From Subsaxibacter sp. CAU 1640 (lineage in GTDB: Bacteria; Bacteroidota; Bacteroidia; Flavobacteriales; Flavobacteriaceae), in assembly GCF_023156585.1 (NCBI RefSeq), contig NZ_JALNMI010000004.1, forward strand, positions 62,001 through 126,000: a stretch of 64,000 nucleotides of DNA, written 5' to 3'. Position numbers and translations under genes: made by a program. Below are positions 31,807 through 40,339 of this stretch, one piece after another. The notes under the pieces are model-generated. The model did not search any database. It was not told where the DNA came from and saw nothing but the letters and a program-made list of their open reading frames with translations. The stretch's first letter is position 1. Every line of letters begins with the position of its first letter.

Positions 31807-32229
31807 TTGAAACTAAAATGTTTTATTATTCTATATCTATTCTCGATTGGTTGTGAAAAGGAAAAAGCGGAACCGCTCAAGAACTACACTTGGGAAACCG
31901 TAAGGGTTACTGCCACAGCGTACAACTCCACAAAGAGTCAAACAGACCACAATCCGCACGTTGGTGCCTTTGGTGATAGTTTAAAACCAGGTATGAAGTA
32001 CATTGCCGTGTCCCGCGATTTATATCGAAAAGGTATGAAACACAACACACCTGTTAGGATCGAAGGTCTCAAAGGTTTATATCTAGTAAAGGATAGGATG
32101 CCTTCACGTTGGAAAAACCGTATTGATATTTATATGGGTACAAACGTCGATTCTGCACGTCAATGGGGACGCAAGAAGGTCAATATCGATTATCGTATTG
32201 AACTTCCCGATACCACAAAGCTGCGTTAA
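31807..32229 (+). CDS. 3D-domain lipoprotein, 140 aa
   Basis: A short lipoprotein signal (IILYLFSIGC, lipobox at the Cys near residue 16) is followed by a 3D (double-psi barrel) domain: VRVTATAYNSTKSQTDHNP, AVSRDLY, KGLYLVKDRMPSRWKNRIDIYMG. The 3D domain occurs in lytic transglycosylases and RlpA-like proteins; the catalytic Asp pattern appears in DRM and RIDIYMG. It is probably a peptidoglycan-active lipoprotein. Start is TTG 31807. A TATCTTTA element lies 26 nt upstream. The stop overlaps the convergent ExbD gene by 4 nt. Confidence 0.8.
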   Translation: MKLKCFIILYLFSIGCEKEKAEPLKNYTWETVRVTATAYNSTKSQTDHNPHVGAFGDSLKPGMKYIAVSRDLYRKGMKHNTPVRIEGLKGLYLVKDRMPSRWKNRIDIYMGTNVDSARQWGRKKVNIDYRIELPDTTKLR

Positions 32230-32789
32230 TTTCTTGTTTGTGCTTCCGAAAGTATAAATGGATAAGCTTCCTTCATTTCTTTCACTTGTTGCTCATTTAA
32301 TTGACTTTCTGTTTTACCGAAAACATTCTTTCCATAATCTTTTCGAAGTTCATAATATGCTTGTGTCAGCACATCCTGAACAACCACATACATTTCGTAT
32401 GAAGTGAAATTATCATTTGACAAAGAAATAATAGCTTCTTTAGGATTATCTGATGATTTTGGATCTTTCAAACCATTACAATAGCTGCAAGAGGTATCGC
32501 CATTATTGTCTAAAAAAGCTTTGGCTATTTGCTTTAAGTCTTTGATTGAGGCTTTATCTTCTTCTATGAACAATTCATCATTTCCATTGATGGAAACCCT
32601 TAAAATATTGCGTTCGTTGATATCAATATTGCAATTTGTGTTCGGCGGACACATTTCAGGGAGTTTTCTGTTGATGCCTTTATCGGCAGAAATGGTCGTG
32701 GTGACCAAGAAGAAGATCAATAATAGGAAGGCAATATCTGCCATAGAACCAGCATTTACTTGAGGTGCATTGTGTCTTGGAGTTTTCAT
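32226..32789 (-). CDS. ExbD/TolR-type biopolymer transport protein
   Basis: One membrane span directly after a short cytoplasmic tail (NAGSMADIAFLLLIFFLVTT, with the conserved Asp of the proton path) and a periplasmic domain of about 140 residues. ExbD partners ExbB and TonB to energise outer-membrane uptake; no exbB or tonB gene lies beside it in this window. A CSYC pair in the periplasmic part is notable. Length is slightly longer than typical. Confidence 0.85.
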   Translation of the reverse strand: MKTPRHNAPQVNAGSMADIAFLLLIFFLVTTTISADKGINRKLPEMCPPNTNCNIDINERNILRVSINGNDELFIEEDKASIKDLKQIAKAFLDNNGDTSCSYCNGLKDPKSSDNPKEAIISLSNDNFTSYEMYVVVQDVLTQAYYELRKDYGKNVFGKTESQLNEQQVKEMKEAYPFILSEAQTRN

Positions 32790-32903
32790 AATGAGCGATT
32801 TAATGGTTTTGTTAAAGAAATCACAAATACAATGCCACAGTCAGTTTAAGATTTCAAATTTAAAATTCAAGGGTCAAGGTTATCTCTATGAATTATTGAA
32901 AAT

Positions 32904-32936
32904 AAAAACGGGCAAGTGATGAGCTTGCCCGTTTTC
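32904..32936. terminator. Intrinsic terminator (bidirectional)
   Basis: AAAACGGGCAAG (32905-32916) and CTTGCCCGTTTT (32924-32935) form a perfect 12-bp stem with a 7-nt loop. It ends the minus-strand run of tiny genes 32961-33300. Confidence 0.85.
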
Positions 32937-32960
32937 AACTACACTGATTGATTGATGATA

Positions 32961-33032
32961 TTACTTTCTCGAGGTTTCCAGGTCGTCGTAGAGTCCGTTG
33001 GAATCGTCTATGATTTTTGATAACGCTTTCAT
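32961..33032 (-). CDS. Tiny ORF C, 23 aa
   Basis: ATG 33032 to TAA 32961-32963 encodes an acidic 23-residue peptide opening MKALSKIIDDSNG and ending LETSRK. Its leader (AAACAATT before ATG) resembles those of the two upstream ORFs. It is followed after 25 nt by a strong terminator. No family is known; support is the repeated layout, not homology. Confidence 0.45.
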   Translation of the reverse strand: MKALSKIIDDSNGLYDDLETSRK

Positions 33033-33076
33033 AATTGTTTGATTTGATTGATTCTGATTGATGATGCTTAAGCTCG

Positions 33077-33163
33077 TTAACTTGTGTAACGTCTTTTATT
33101 GTTCCAAGTTTCACCTTTTGTGTTGTGAAATAATCCTGCTGGTTTGTTCATTGATGTTTTCAT
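33077..33163 (-). CDS. Tiny ORF B, 28 aa, paralogue of ORF A
   Basis: ATG 33163 to TAA 33077-33079. Residues 13-26 read HNTKGETWNNKRRY, identical to 14 residues of ORF A while the N-terminal parts differ. The DNA retains both silent changes (AAC/AAT, AAC/AAT) and a common CGAGCTTAA...CATCATC tail after each stop. Conservation at the protein level suggests a real, basic small peptide. Confidence 0.6.
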   Translation of the reverse strand: MKTSMNKPAGLFHNTKGETWNNKRRYTS

Positions 33164-33210
33164 AATTGATATATTTTTTGATTGATGAATTGATGATGAT
33201 GTTAAGCTCG

Positions 33211-33300
33211 TTAGTTTTTGTAACGTCTTTTGTTGTTCCAAGTTTCACCTTTTGTATTGTGAAAGTTTCCTGTCAGTTTGTTACTGTCTAAAGTTCTCAT
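33211..33300 (-). CDS. Tiny ORF A, 29 aa, paralogue of ORF B
   Basis: ATG 33300 to TAA 33211-33213. The N-terminal part (MRTLDSNKLTGNF) differs from ORF B, then comes the shared HNTKGETWNNKRRY. The 48-nt spacing to ORF B suggests one transcript. No promoter of known type is obvious; a near-palindrome CTTTGTTAAACAAGG at 33375-33389 lies upstream and could be regulatory. Confidence 0.6.
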   Translation of the reverse strand: MRTLDSNKLTGNFHNTKGETWNNKRRYKN

Positions 33301-33588
33301 AATTTCTAAAATTTTAATTGGTTATGTTAATGTTTATATCTAAAAGACGAGCAATTAAAATATTTGTTACAGTACTTTGTTAAACAAGGTAATGATTTAA
33401 CACTTTTTAACACTTAACAAACATTAAATCAGAAGGGTATAGGTATATGTTAAATGTCAAAATGACTGAAAAATAGTGTTTCTTTATTGAAAAATTGTCA
33501 GTTTTTGACCTTAAAAAGGGTTTGGTATTCTATTTGAAATGTATCAAGCAAACAAAAAATAATTGTTGAACTATAAAATTTGATAACT
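33301..33588. other. Intergenic region between the tiny-ORF run and hsp20
   Basis: 288 bp without a credible gene, AT-rich, with the near-palindrome 33375-33389 and the repeated string TTAACACTT (33407-33418). It should carry the promoters for both divergent units; none fits the consensus well. Confidence 0.4.
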
Positions 33589-34068
33589 ATGACAACTTTA
33601 GTAAAAATGCCTAGAAATGGCAGTGAAGTTTCCACTCAAAGAAACCGTTCGTCTTTACCAAGTTTATCATCTTGGGTTGACGATTTATTTGAAACAGGTT
33701 TGGGTACAGGATTTCTTTCCAATTTCAATACTGGAATGACATTGCCAGCTGTAAACATCAAGGAAAATAAAGATGAATACTTCTTGGAAATTGCCGTTCC
33801 AGGAATGAAGAAATCAGATTTCAATATCAATGTAGAGAATAAAGTGTTATCTATTTCTTCTGAAAAAAGTGAAGAAACGGTTAATGAAGATGAAAACTAT
33901 ACTCGCAAAGAGTTTGGTTATTCATCCTTCAAAAGAACTTTTACATTGCCAGACACTGTAGAATCAGAAAACATCAACGCGAAGTATAATGATGGCATTT
34001 TGACCATTCATTTACCAAAACGTGAAGAGGCTAAAGAAAAGCCTGCCAAACGAATAGATGTTTCCTAA
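33589..34068 (+). CDS. Small heat-shock protein, Hsp20/alpha-crystallin
   Basis: A 159-residue Hsp20: an N-terminal region with PSLSSWVDDLFETGLGTGF, an alpha-crystallin domain (about 50-150) beginning PAVNIKENKDEYFLEIAVPG, and the terminal motif GILTIHLPKREE followed by a basic tail. It is an ATP-independent chaperone holding unfolded proteins. ATG 33589 is used. An intrinsic terminator follows at 34094-34124. Confidence 0.93.
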   Translation: MTTLVKMPRNGSEVSTQRNRSSLPSLSSWVDDLFETGLGTGFLSNFNTGMTLPAVNIKENKDEYFLEIAVPGMKKSDFNINVENKVLSISSEKSEETVNEDENYTRKEFGYSSFKRTFTLPDTVESENINAKYNDGILTIHLPKREEAKEKPAKRIDVS

Positions 34069-34093
34069 TTGATACTATTTATTCGGAACATTT

Positions 34094-34124
34094 AAAAGAG
34101 AGACCAACACGGCTTCTCTTTTTT
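34094..34124 (+). terminator. Intrinsic terminator of hsp20
   Basis: AAAAGAGA (34094-34101) pairs with TCTCTTTT (34115-34122), T-run on the plus strand. Confidence 0.7.
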
Positions 34125-34169
34125 GTTAAATGTTTTCAACAATGGCAACCAACAACTGCTATTATGTCT

Positions 34170-34177
34170 TAATTTTG
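34170..34177 (+). promoter_or_regulatory. Candidate TAnnTTTG promoter
   Basis: TAATTTTG, 32 nt before the ATG of the helicase gene. Confidence 0.4.
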
Positions 34178-34208
34178 TACGAATTTTTTATTTGAAGAAA
34201 ACCGCTGT

Positions 34209-35723
34209 ATGTCAGATATCATAGAATTAGAAAACCAACAAGAAACCAAAAAGAATCTTTACGATTATCAGCTTGCTGACCTCAATCGTATTTTTGAGGT
34301 ATTCGATAATTCGAAGGACAACTTCAACCTGTTGTACCAATTACCAACAGGAGGAGGGAAGACGGTTATTTTTTCTGAAATCGTACGTAGATATATTCAG
34401 AACCACAATAAAAAAGTGGTCATTCTTACACACCGAATTGAGTTGTGCAAGCAAACTTCAAAAATGCTTACCAGCTTTGAAGTAAAAAACAAAGTCATCA
34501 ACAGCAAGGTAAAAGAGCTTCCAGACCAAGACCAATACAAATGTTTTGTGGCGATGGTAGAAACGCTCAACAACCGTTTGAATGATAAAAAGTTAAAGCT
34601 CGATGATGTAGGGCTCGTAATCATTGATGAAGCGCATTACAATTCCTTTAGAAAACTGTTCAAGTTTTTTGAGAAGTGTTTGATTCTTGGGGTAACGGCA
34701 ACGCCTTTAAGTTCCAACATCAAGCTTCCTATGAAGGATAATTATGATAAATTAATTGTTGGTGATGACATTTCGACTTTAATCAAGAATGGATTTTTGG
34801 CACAGGCCGAGATGTACAATTTTGATGTGGAATTAAACACTTTGAAGATCGGTATCAACGGTGATTATACCGTTAAATCATCAGAAGCACTCTATACCAA
34901 TGCCCATATGCTTGGCAAATTGATGTTTGCATATGAAGAAATGTCCAAAGGCAAGAAGACTTTGATTTTCAACAATGGTATCAATACGTCCAAAGAAGTG
35001 TATTATACCTTTAAGCGTGCTGGTTATAACATACGTCACCTCGATAATACCTGTAGCAAGCAGGAACGCAAAGAAATTCTCAAATGGTTTAAGAATACAC
35101 CTGACGGAATATTAACATCCGTAAGTATTTTGACTACTGGTTTTGATGAGCCTACTGTAGAATCGGTGATTTTGAATAGAGCCACACGTTCTTTGACCTT
35201 GTATTTTCAAATGATAGGTCGTGGATCGAGGATTCTGGACAATAAAGATAAATTTATGGTGCTCGATTTGGGGAATAATGTTGTGCGTTTTGGTCCTTGG
35301 AACCAACCTGTAGATTGGCAGCACATCTTTAGGTATCCTGATATGTACTTGGATAACATTCGTAATGACGAAGACATCGAACGCGATTTTGTGTATGTGA
35401 TGCCAGATTCTATCCGAAGGAAATTTAAAAAGTCAAAGGATATTGACTTTGATATGAAGGCAGAATATAATGATGCGGTAGGAAAAGGGTTGAAGTCTTT
35501 TACAGCTATTGAGCGCTCCATTGAGCAACATTCTCAAATCTGTATCGATAACAGCGAGACCATTCAAGAGGCGCGTGCTATGACCAAACTTTTGACTGAC
35601 GACATAGGTTATCGGATCAAGCAATATGGCTACTGCATTATGAACAGCACTCAAAACTATAAAGACTGGCTAATGGACGAATATGTAAGGCGTCTTCGGT
35701 TGAGTTTCAACGGAAAGTTTTAA
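34209..35723 (+). CDS. DEAD/DEAH-box helicase, SSL2/type III Res-like
   Basis: A superfamily 2 ATPase of 504 residues: motif I LPTGGGKTVIF near residues 46-56, Ia ILTHRIELCKQ, II IIDEAHYNSF near 140, III GVTATPL, then the second RecA domain with ILTTGFDEPTVESVILNRAT (V) and YFQMIGRGSRIL (VI). The C-terminal 120 residues are helical without a nuclease motif that I can see. It is probably a DNA helicase/translocase acting in repair or RNA metabolism, not a restriction subunit, since no partner genes are present. Confidence 0.88.
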   Translation: MSDIIELENQQETKKNLYDYQLADLNRIFEVFDNSKDNFNLLYQLPTGGGKTVIFSEIVRRYIQNHNKKVVILTHRIELCKQTSKMLTSFEVKNKVINSKVKELPDQDQYKCFVAMVETLNNRLNDKKLKLDDVGLVIIDEAHYNSFRKLFKFFEKCLILGVTATPLSSNIKLPMKDNYDKLIVGDDISTLIKNGFLAQAEMYNFDVELNTLKIGINGDYTVKSSEALYTNAHMLGKLMFAYEEMSKGKKTLIFNNGINTSKEVYYTFKRAGYNIRHLDNTCSKQERKEILKWFKNTPDGILTSVSILTTGFDEPTVESVILNRATRSLTLYFQMIGRGSRILDNKDKFMVLDLGNNVVRFGPWNQPVDWQHIFRYPDMYLDNIRNDEDIERDFVYVMPDSIRRKFKKSKDIDFDMKAEYNDAVGKGLKSFTAIERSIEQHSQICIDNSETIQEARAMTKLLTDDIGYRIKQYGYCIMNSTQNYKDWLMDEYVRRLRLSFNGKF

Positions 35724-35799
35724 CATATTCTTTCAAATTTTAGCTCCTTTTATTCGTTAGTTTTGACATTGGGAACGGTTTTTGTTCTGTAGAGAAGGT

Positions 35800-36519
35800 A
35801 TGGACAGAATTACATCTTCAAATAAATGGTCAATATTCATCCTAGGCTTGTGTATGCTGCTTGCTATGCCTCTTGCGGCCCAAGTGGATAGTTCATCTAA
35901 ATCAATTCCTATTCCAGCGGAAGAAAAAAAAGAGGAGAAGAAGGAGGTAACACCCACACCTATGATTGTTATTCCTGAAGAGAAGCCTAGTCTTACCAAG
36001 CCAAAAGAAAACATCAGTGGGATTCCCGTAAAGAATAAAGTGACGATGAAACCATCTGAAAAGGAATTCTCGATGATGGAGAAGAGCGACCTTATTGACC
36101 CTGGTACTATCTATGAAGAGAAATGGACCAACGAAAAACGCAAAAGACAGCTCGAGATGTATGATGACATTCCGCCTGAATTATTGGGTGATCAGTTTTT
36201 AGGTGAATTTAGAACCGACAGCGGCATGGTAACTGTGGTTTGTCGAGATTTTGGTGAGCAAGATGGCGACCTTATAATGGTCTATCATAATGATAAGGTG
36301 ATTTTATCTCGATTAGTACTGACCAATGGTTACAAATCCTTCGAAATTCCGTTGGTGCCTGGCATCAATAAGATAGACTTTCAGGCCCTTAATCAAGGGA
36401 GTTTGGGCTTTAATACTGCCGAATTTAAACTGATTGATGACAAGGAGAAACAAATATCCCAAAATCAGTGGTTTCTTGCCACCAGTAAAAAAGCTACTCT
36501 AGTTATTACCAAAAATTAG
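35800..36519 (+). CDS. Secreted Lys/Glu/Pro-rich protein, 239 aa
   Basis: It starts at ATG 35800 (MDRITSSNK), then a signal peptide (WSIFILGLCMLLAMPLAAQ) with cleavage after AAQ. A low-complexity Lys/Glu/Pro linker (about 30-75) leads to a globular C-terminal domain of about 110 residues (FLGEFRTDSGMVTVVCRDF, IDFQALNQGSLGFNTAEF). The linker resembles cell-envelope spacers. Function is unknown. An upstream in-frame ATG at 35782 is less likely since it would precede the signal peptide by six residues. Confidence 0.75.
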   Translation: MDRITSSNKWSIFILGLCMLLAMPLAAQVDSSSKSIPIPAEEKKEEKKEVTPTPMIVIPEEKPSLTKPKENISGIPVKNKVTMKPSEKEFSMMEKSDLIDPGTIYEEKWTNEKRKRQLEMYDDIPPELLGDQFLGEFRTDSGMVTVVCRDFGEQDGDLIMVYHNDKVILSRLVLTNGYKSFEIPLVPGINKIDFQALNQGSLGFNTAEFKLIDDKEKQISQNQWFLATSKKATLVITKN

Positions 36520-36524
36520 GCACT

Positions 36525-36791
36525 TTATGCCAAAGGAAAGAATGGCCCTGTGGGAACGGCGTGCAATTCCAGTTCTTTTACTTTATCTTCAATAGCTTTG
36601 ACGGTTACCACTTTATTGGTATGTATGACAAATACCGTAGGTTTAGAGCCGTTTTCGAACATAACGTCTTTGACGCCATCTAATTTCATTAAATTTTCTT
36701 CTATTTGTTTGAATTCATCAGGGTGTTTTGCATCGGTGGTGAATTTTTTTCCGTAGTTACCGGGAATGACGTTTTCTGATAGGAAACTCAT
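36525..36791 (-). CDS. HMA-like domain protein lacking CxxC, 88 aa
   Basis: The C-terminal 65 residues (EFKQIEENLMKLDGVKDVMF then KPTVFVIHTNKVVTVKAIED) fit the beta-alpha-beta heavy-metal-associated ferredoxin fold. The metal-binding CxxC loop is absent (no Cys at all), so it cannot bind copper or mercury in the usual way. An adaptor or regulatory role is possible. It is a single gene with free space on both sides. Confidence 0.7.
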   Translation of the reverse strand: MSFLSENVIPGNYGKKFTTDAKHPDEFKQIEENLMKLDGVKDVMFENGSKPTVFVIHTNKVVTVKAIEDKVKELELHAVPTGPFFPLA

Positions 36792-36911
36792 AGTATGCGT
36801 GTTTATTAAATGTCTATTAAAATTAATTATTTTGATGGACTTTCCCTAACAATTTATTGATAGAAATGTATTTGATTAAGCGTCAGGCGGTGTCCCAGTG
36901 AGTAGTTTTGT

Positions 36912-37487
36912 CTATGTCCTAGTCTCTTTTGTTTTTCTTTTATTGGTATTCTTTGTATTATCCTTTGCATCGTCGTGGATGAGAGGATGATCTGTTTCGC
37001 CAAGACCGACTATCTTGATGATGTTTACAACAGCGTTATAGAGCATAATGACTACCGAAATAAGTGCACCACTCAATAACGATGATAGGCCCAAGGTGCT
37101 GTAATAGATAGTAGCATACCAATTGGCCGGCACATCATCTGCCTCTGTGATGGGCAGGTTGAAGAGTTGAAAGCATATCATTGCCACAATAAACACCGCA
37201 GTGTCTATGCGTGCTATGCGGAGCACTTGCGTATAATGGTCATCTTTTAAGCGCGACTTTGATGCCGAGCTGACACTTAAGAGTGTGAGCAAGAGGGCGA
37301 GGATGGTTGCCGATGCGAGCACGATGGTGTTGCAAAGGGTGTTGATGCCGGGCAGAGAGGTCTTGATGAGTATCTTGGCCTCATAGCCGCTGATACTACC
37401 AAGGATGAACGCCCCGATGCCTGTGATGATGGCCGCTACAATGCCACCGTACAAGGCACGTTGATTGTACTTTGTAAGCTTGAGCAT
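36912..37487 (-). CDS. Four-span membrane protein, 191 aa
   Basis: Hydrophobic segments lie near 13-35, 52-73, 95-112 and 128-165, with a short polar loop (SSASKSRLKDD) between the second and third and a strongly charged C-terminal tail (HDDAKDNTKNTNKRKTKE). No motif of a transporter or enzyme is seen. Many Bacteroidota have such proteins of unknown function. Start ATG 37487 is followed directly by KLTKYNQRA. Confidence 0.7.
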   Translation of the reverse strand: MLKLTKYNQRALYGGIVAAIITGIGAFILGSISGYEAKILIKTSLPGINTLCNTIVLASATILALLLTLLSVSSASKSRLKDDHYTQVLRIARIDTAVFIVAMICFQLFNLPITEADDVPANWYATIYYSTLGLSSLLSGALISVVIMLYNAVVNIIKIVGLGETDHPLIHDDAKDNTKNTNKRKTKETRT

Positions 37488-37678
37488 GCTATGATGTGTT
37501 TTTTAGAGGATTGTGATACTAAATTAAGAGAAGTGTATGGGATAAGTGAACTCATTTGCGGTAATTGTTAACCTTAACGTTGAATTACATGGATTTACGG
37601 AGGAAGAATTTGTTCCGATCATGCGAGATTTTGTTTAGACGATGAGTGTTTGTGGTTTGAAGATGGAATTTAAGTTTT

Positions 37679-38308
37679 TTATATTTTGAATATGACTCCC
37701 AGATTTAAACTAAGATGGAAATTTTTTCCACTTTTTTGATCAGTACTATCTGTGAATCCAAGAAAATTATAATTTTCAACAACTCCTAAAACTTGTGGTG
37801 CTATATTAAACTTGTATCCAATGCCTCCATTAACTCCGAATTGTGTGGTGCTTGCCAAGCTTTTGATGTCTATATACCCATTTCCGTCGTTATAATTGGC
37901 CTCAGCTTTAGTCAAAATTCCGATTGCTGGACCATAGTGGGCATACCAGTTTCTGTTTTTTCCAAAATGGAAATTTAGGGTCAAGGGAATGGTGAGGTAG
38001 TTAGTTCTTTCTGAATATTCGTTGACGAAGATGAAAAAGTCGGTGCTGTTGGTTCCCATTTTTTGATAGAGCATGCCAGTGCGCAGGCTCCATCTACTAT
38101 TAAAATGGTAATTGGCGTATGCTCCGAACTGAATTCCGTTAATGGATGATGAACCGAATAGGAAAGAATCTAATTGATATGAAATGCTGTAGCCGATGAC
38201 GGGTATTATTTCTATATCTCCTTTTTCTCTAACTTGAGCATTGCATAATAAGCTGCTAATGGTCATTACAAAACAGAGTAGATACTTCATGTGTGAGTGG
38301 TTTTTCAT
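37679..38308 (-). CDS. Outer-membrane beta-barrel protein (PorT-like), 209 aa
   Basis: A signal peptide (MKYLLCFVMTISSLLCNAQ, with six residues before it from ATG 38308) and a series of amphipathic strands with aromatic girdles (YANYHFNSRWSLRTGMLY, NYLTIPLTLNFHFGK) ending in LNLGVIFKI. This is the outer_membrane beta-barrel type common in Bacteroidota. The start is immediately preceded by a decayed attC right arm (minus strand), so the gene may once have been cassette cargo. Confidence 0.8.
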   Translation of the reverse strand: MKNHSHMKYLLCFVMTISSLLCNAQVREKGDIEIIPVIGYSISYQLDSFLFGSSSINGIQFGAYANYHFNSRWSLRTGMLYQKMGTNSTDFFIFVNEYSERTNYLTIPLTLNFHFGKNRNWYAHYGPAIGILTKAEANYNDGNGYIDIKSLASTTQFGVNGGIGYKFNIAPQVLGVVENYNFLGFTDSTDQKSGKNFHLSLNLGVIFKI

Positions 38309-38309
38309 T

Positions 38310-38470
38310 AGATACGGTCTTCTCTATTTGGTTGCGTGAAAATACTGACTAATTGTTGAGTTTTTTGAGTTTCTGATTTTATTGTGCGAGAATCACTTCG
38401 GCAGTTTGCACTTCGAACTCGTGTCCGAGAGTAAAGTCAGAAGCAATAACTTATGGCCGTTGTTGTAAAT
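38310..38470 (-). repeat. Decayed attC-like site outside the main array
   Basis: Read on the minus strand: TTTACAACAACGGCCATAAG (then TTATTGC) as left arm, a block at 38396-38428 matching the 33-bp block of sites 7 and 8 at 28 of 33 positions, and GCAACCAAATAGAGAAGACC as right arm before GTATCTAATG. It shows the same architecture as the array at 430-10306. Confidence 0.55.
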
Positions 38471-38476
38471 AGTTTT

Positions 38477-38736
38477 TAAACGTAATTTTCTGGATCTTCT
38501 CTGAAAGAAGTCAATTTTTCCTTATATGATTTTAAATATTTATCTAATTCTAAATAATCCATTTCACCATTATTTTCAACTTCAGATAACCATTTTGACT
38601 ATTCTACTGAAGTCAATATTAAAGACATTATTCTTGTAGCAGAGTAAAATTCAGATTGTGTAAGTTCGGGAAAACGTTGAGATATTTTCGGTGGTATTTT
38701 AATGTCTGAATCCCAAAATGATATATAAGTATTTAG
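38477..38736 (-). pseudogene. Cassette-type ORF with in-frame stop and no start
   Basis: On the minus strand a frame from 38736 to TAA 38477-38479 is open except for one TAG about 46 codons in, between SVE and SKWLSEVENNG. No start codon is found after the cassette-like boundary GTTGCAAC (38747 leftward). Composition (acidic, aromatic, ending FREDPENYV) resembles the short cassette proteins. It is a dead cassette gene. Confidence 0.5.
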
Positions 38737-38777
38737 CTTGTTGCAACGTTTTCTGTGTATGGTTCGATGGGTGAAAA

Positions 38778-39215
38778 TTACTTTTCAAGTATCTCCACTA
38801 GCTCCACCTCATACACCAATGTAGAGTTGGGGTGAGGGAAGCTGTGCTCTCCACTGCGTTTACTTAATGATGGTGGTACAATCAGTTTTTTGAGTTCGCC
38901 TTTCTTCATGCCTACCAATCCTTCGTCAACACCTGCGATGGCCTGGCTACCACCCACCAATACCTTTACAGGATTCGGCAAGGTACGAGAATCGAACAAC
39001 AAGGAATCATTAGTGTAAGACATAGTTTCATGTATCAGCACTTCCTGTCCCACCTTGGTAGGCACGCCGCTACCTTCTTTAAGTATTTTATACTGAAGTC
39101 CTGAAGCAGTAGTTATAAAACCATCGGTTTCTTGCTTTTTATCAGAGTTGCAGTTAAAACTTATACAGCATATAAATAAAATGATTAGTACAGTCGATGT
39201 TGTAGTTTTGGTCAT
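38778..39215 (-). CDS. FKBP-type peptidyl-prolyl isomerase lipoprotein
   Basis: A lipoprotein signal (VLIILFICCISFNC, several Cys; lipobox SFNC) precedes an FKBP domain: GLQYKILKEGSGV, LFDSRTLPNPVKVLVGGSQAIAGVDEGLVGMKKGELKKLIVPP and a closing VYEVELVEI. Canonical residues (FDSR, I/VxG, IPP as VPP) are present, so it is likely active. It probably assists folding of periplasmic or outer-membrane proteins. Length 145 aa. Confidence 0.9.
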   Translation of the reverse strand: MTKTTTSTVLIILFICCISFNCNSDKKQETDGFITTASGLQYKILKEGSGVPTKVGQEVLIHETMSYTNDSLLFDSRTLPNPVKVLVGGSQAIAGVDEGLVGMKKGELKKLIVPPSLSKRSGEHSFPHPNSTLVYEVELVEILEK

Positions 39216-39277
39216 AGCTTTAGTTTTAGAGACTACAAGTTAAATTATTTTCAAACAGATATTCACAATATGTTATA

Positions 39278-40339
39278 TTAATAAAAACACCTTTTAAGTT
39301 TTAAAAATTGCTTTTCAAATAAATGATAAGATAAGATGCTCACCAATATTGTTAAAACCAATGATACAAGTACTATTGCAATCCAATTTGAAACATTCAG
39401 ATACTTAAAGATCTGTATGACTGACAGGATGACGATGGTATGATATAAATATAATCCGTATGTGTAGGTGCCCAATTTACTAAACCACAAATCATCTTTG
39501 ATATGTATAGAATGAGATCCTAATGTGAACAATATCACTGTAGCAAACGAAAATGCCAAAAGTGAAGGATAAACATATGGCAGCCATTGCACATTGATAT
39601 TAGGCAAGGTAAAAACGATAGCAATGGTCAAAGCCAAAAATAGATACTTTATAAAAAGTGGAATTTTTTCTGCATATACTATATAGGAGCCTTTACAAAT
39701 AAGCATGTACGCTGGTATGGCCCCAAAAGCAAAATAATCTAGATTAGAGAATAAATCAAAGAGACCAAAGCCAAAATAGCTATAAATCGCTCTTGCACTA
39801 TTCGAAATTATGATACTCATAACGATCAACAACGGAATGCGCTTAATTGGCAGAAAGTAGAATAAAAGACCCCATACTATATAAAAGTGTTCTTCTATGC
39901 ACAGCGTCCACATAACCCTTAAGGGGGCTCCATCCGGAAATGAATTGGTGAGCATCATCATATAGTTTTCTCCAAATACCATCGATGTTAATAAATGGGG
40001 TTCATAGCCTTCAGTTACATATGGAATGTTGAGAGCCCTAAAGATATAAGGTGATAGATAGGCGAAGGCTATCATCAGATAAAATAAGGGCCAAATCCTT
40101 AAAATGCGTCTTGCAAAGAAATTTTTAAGAGAAATTTTTTGTGTTTGTTGCTTCTCATAGAGCAAAATATAAGTGATGAGAAAGCCACTTAAAACAAAGA
40201 AAAATGTAACTCCTATACCACCACTTTTTAGAAAAAAATCAATAAATACATTTCCAGATTTAGGCAGATGAAGTAAAAACACCAGTAGAAAAGAAAAAAA
40301 TCTTAACGCATCAAATGTATGAAAGTGTTTCCTACCCAT
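39278..40339 (-). CDS. Acyltransferase family 3 membrane protein
   Basis: An OafA-type acyltransferase with ten spans: the N-terminal FDALRFFSFLLVFLLH with the catalytic His, GGIGVTFFFVLSGFLITYIL, RRILRIWPLFYLM and CIEEHFYIVWGLLFYFLP. Such enzymes O-acetylate surface polysaccharide or lipid. No glycan cluster is adjacent, so the substrate is not clear. Length 353. Confidence 0.9.
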   Translation of the reverse strand: MGRKHFHTFDALRFFSFLLVFLLHLPKSGNVFIDFFLKSGGIGVTFFFVLSGFLITYILLYEKQQTQKISLKNFFARRILRIWPLFYLMIAFAYLSPYIFRALNIPYVTEGYEPHLLTSMVFGENYMMMLTNSFPDGAPLRVMWTLCIEEHFYIVWGLLFYFLPIKRIPLLIVMSIIISNSARAIYSYFGFGLFDLFSNLDYFAFGAIPAYMLICKGSYIVYAEKIPLFIKYLFLALTIAIVFTLPNINVQWLPYVYPSLLAFSFATVILFTLGSHSIHIKDDLWFSKLGTYTYGLYLYHTIVILSVIQIFKYLNVSNWIAIVLVSLVLTILVSILSYHLFEKQFLKLKRCFY

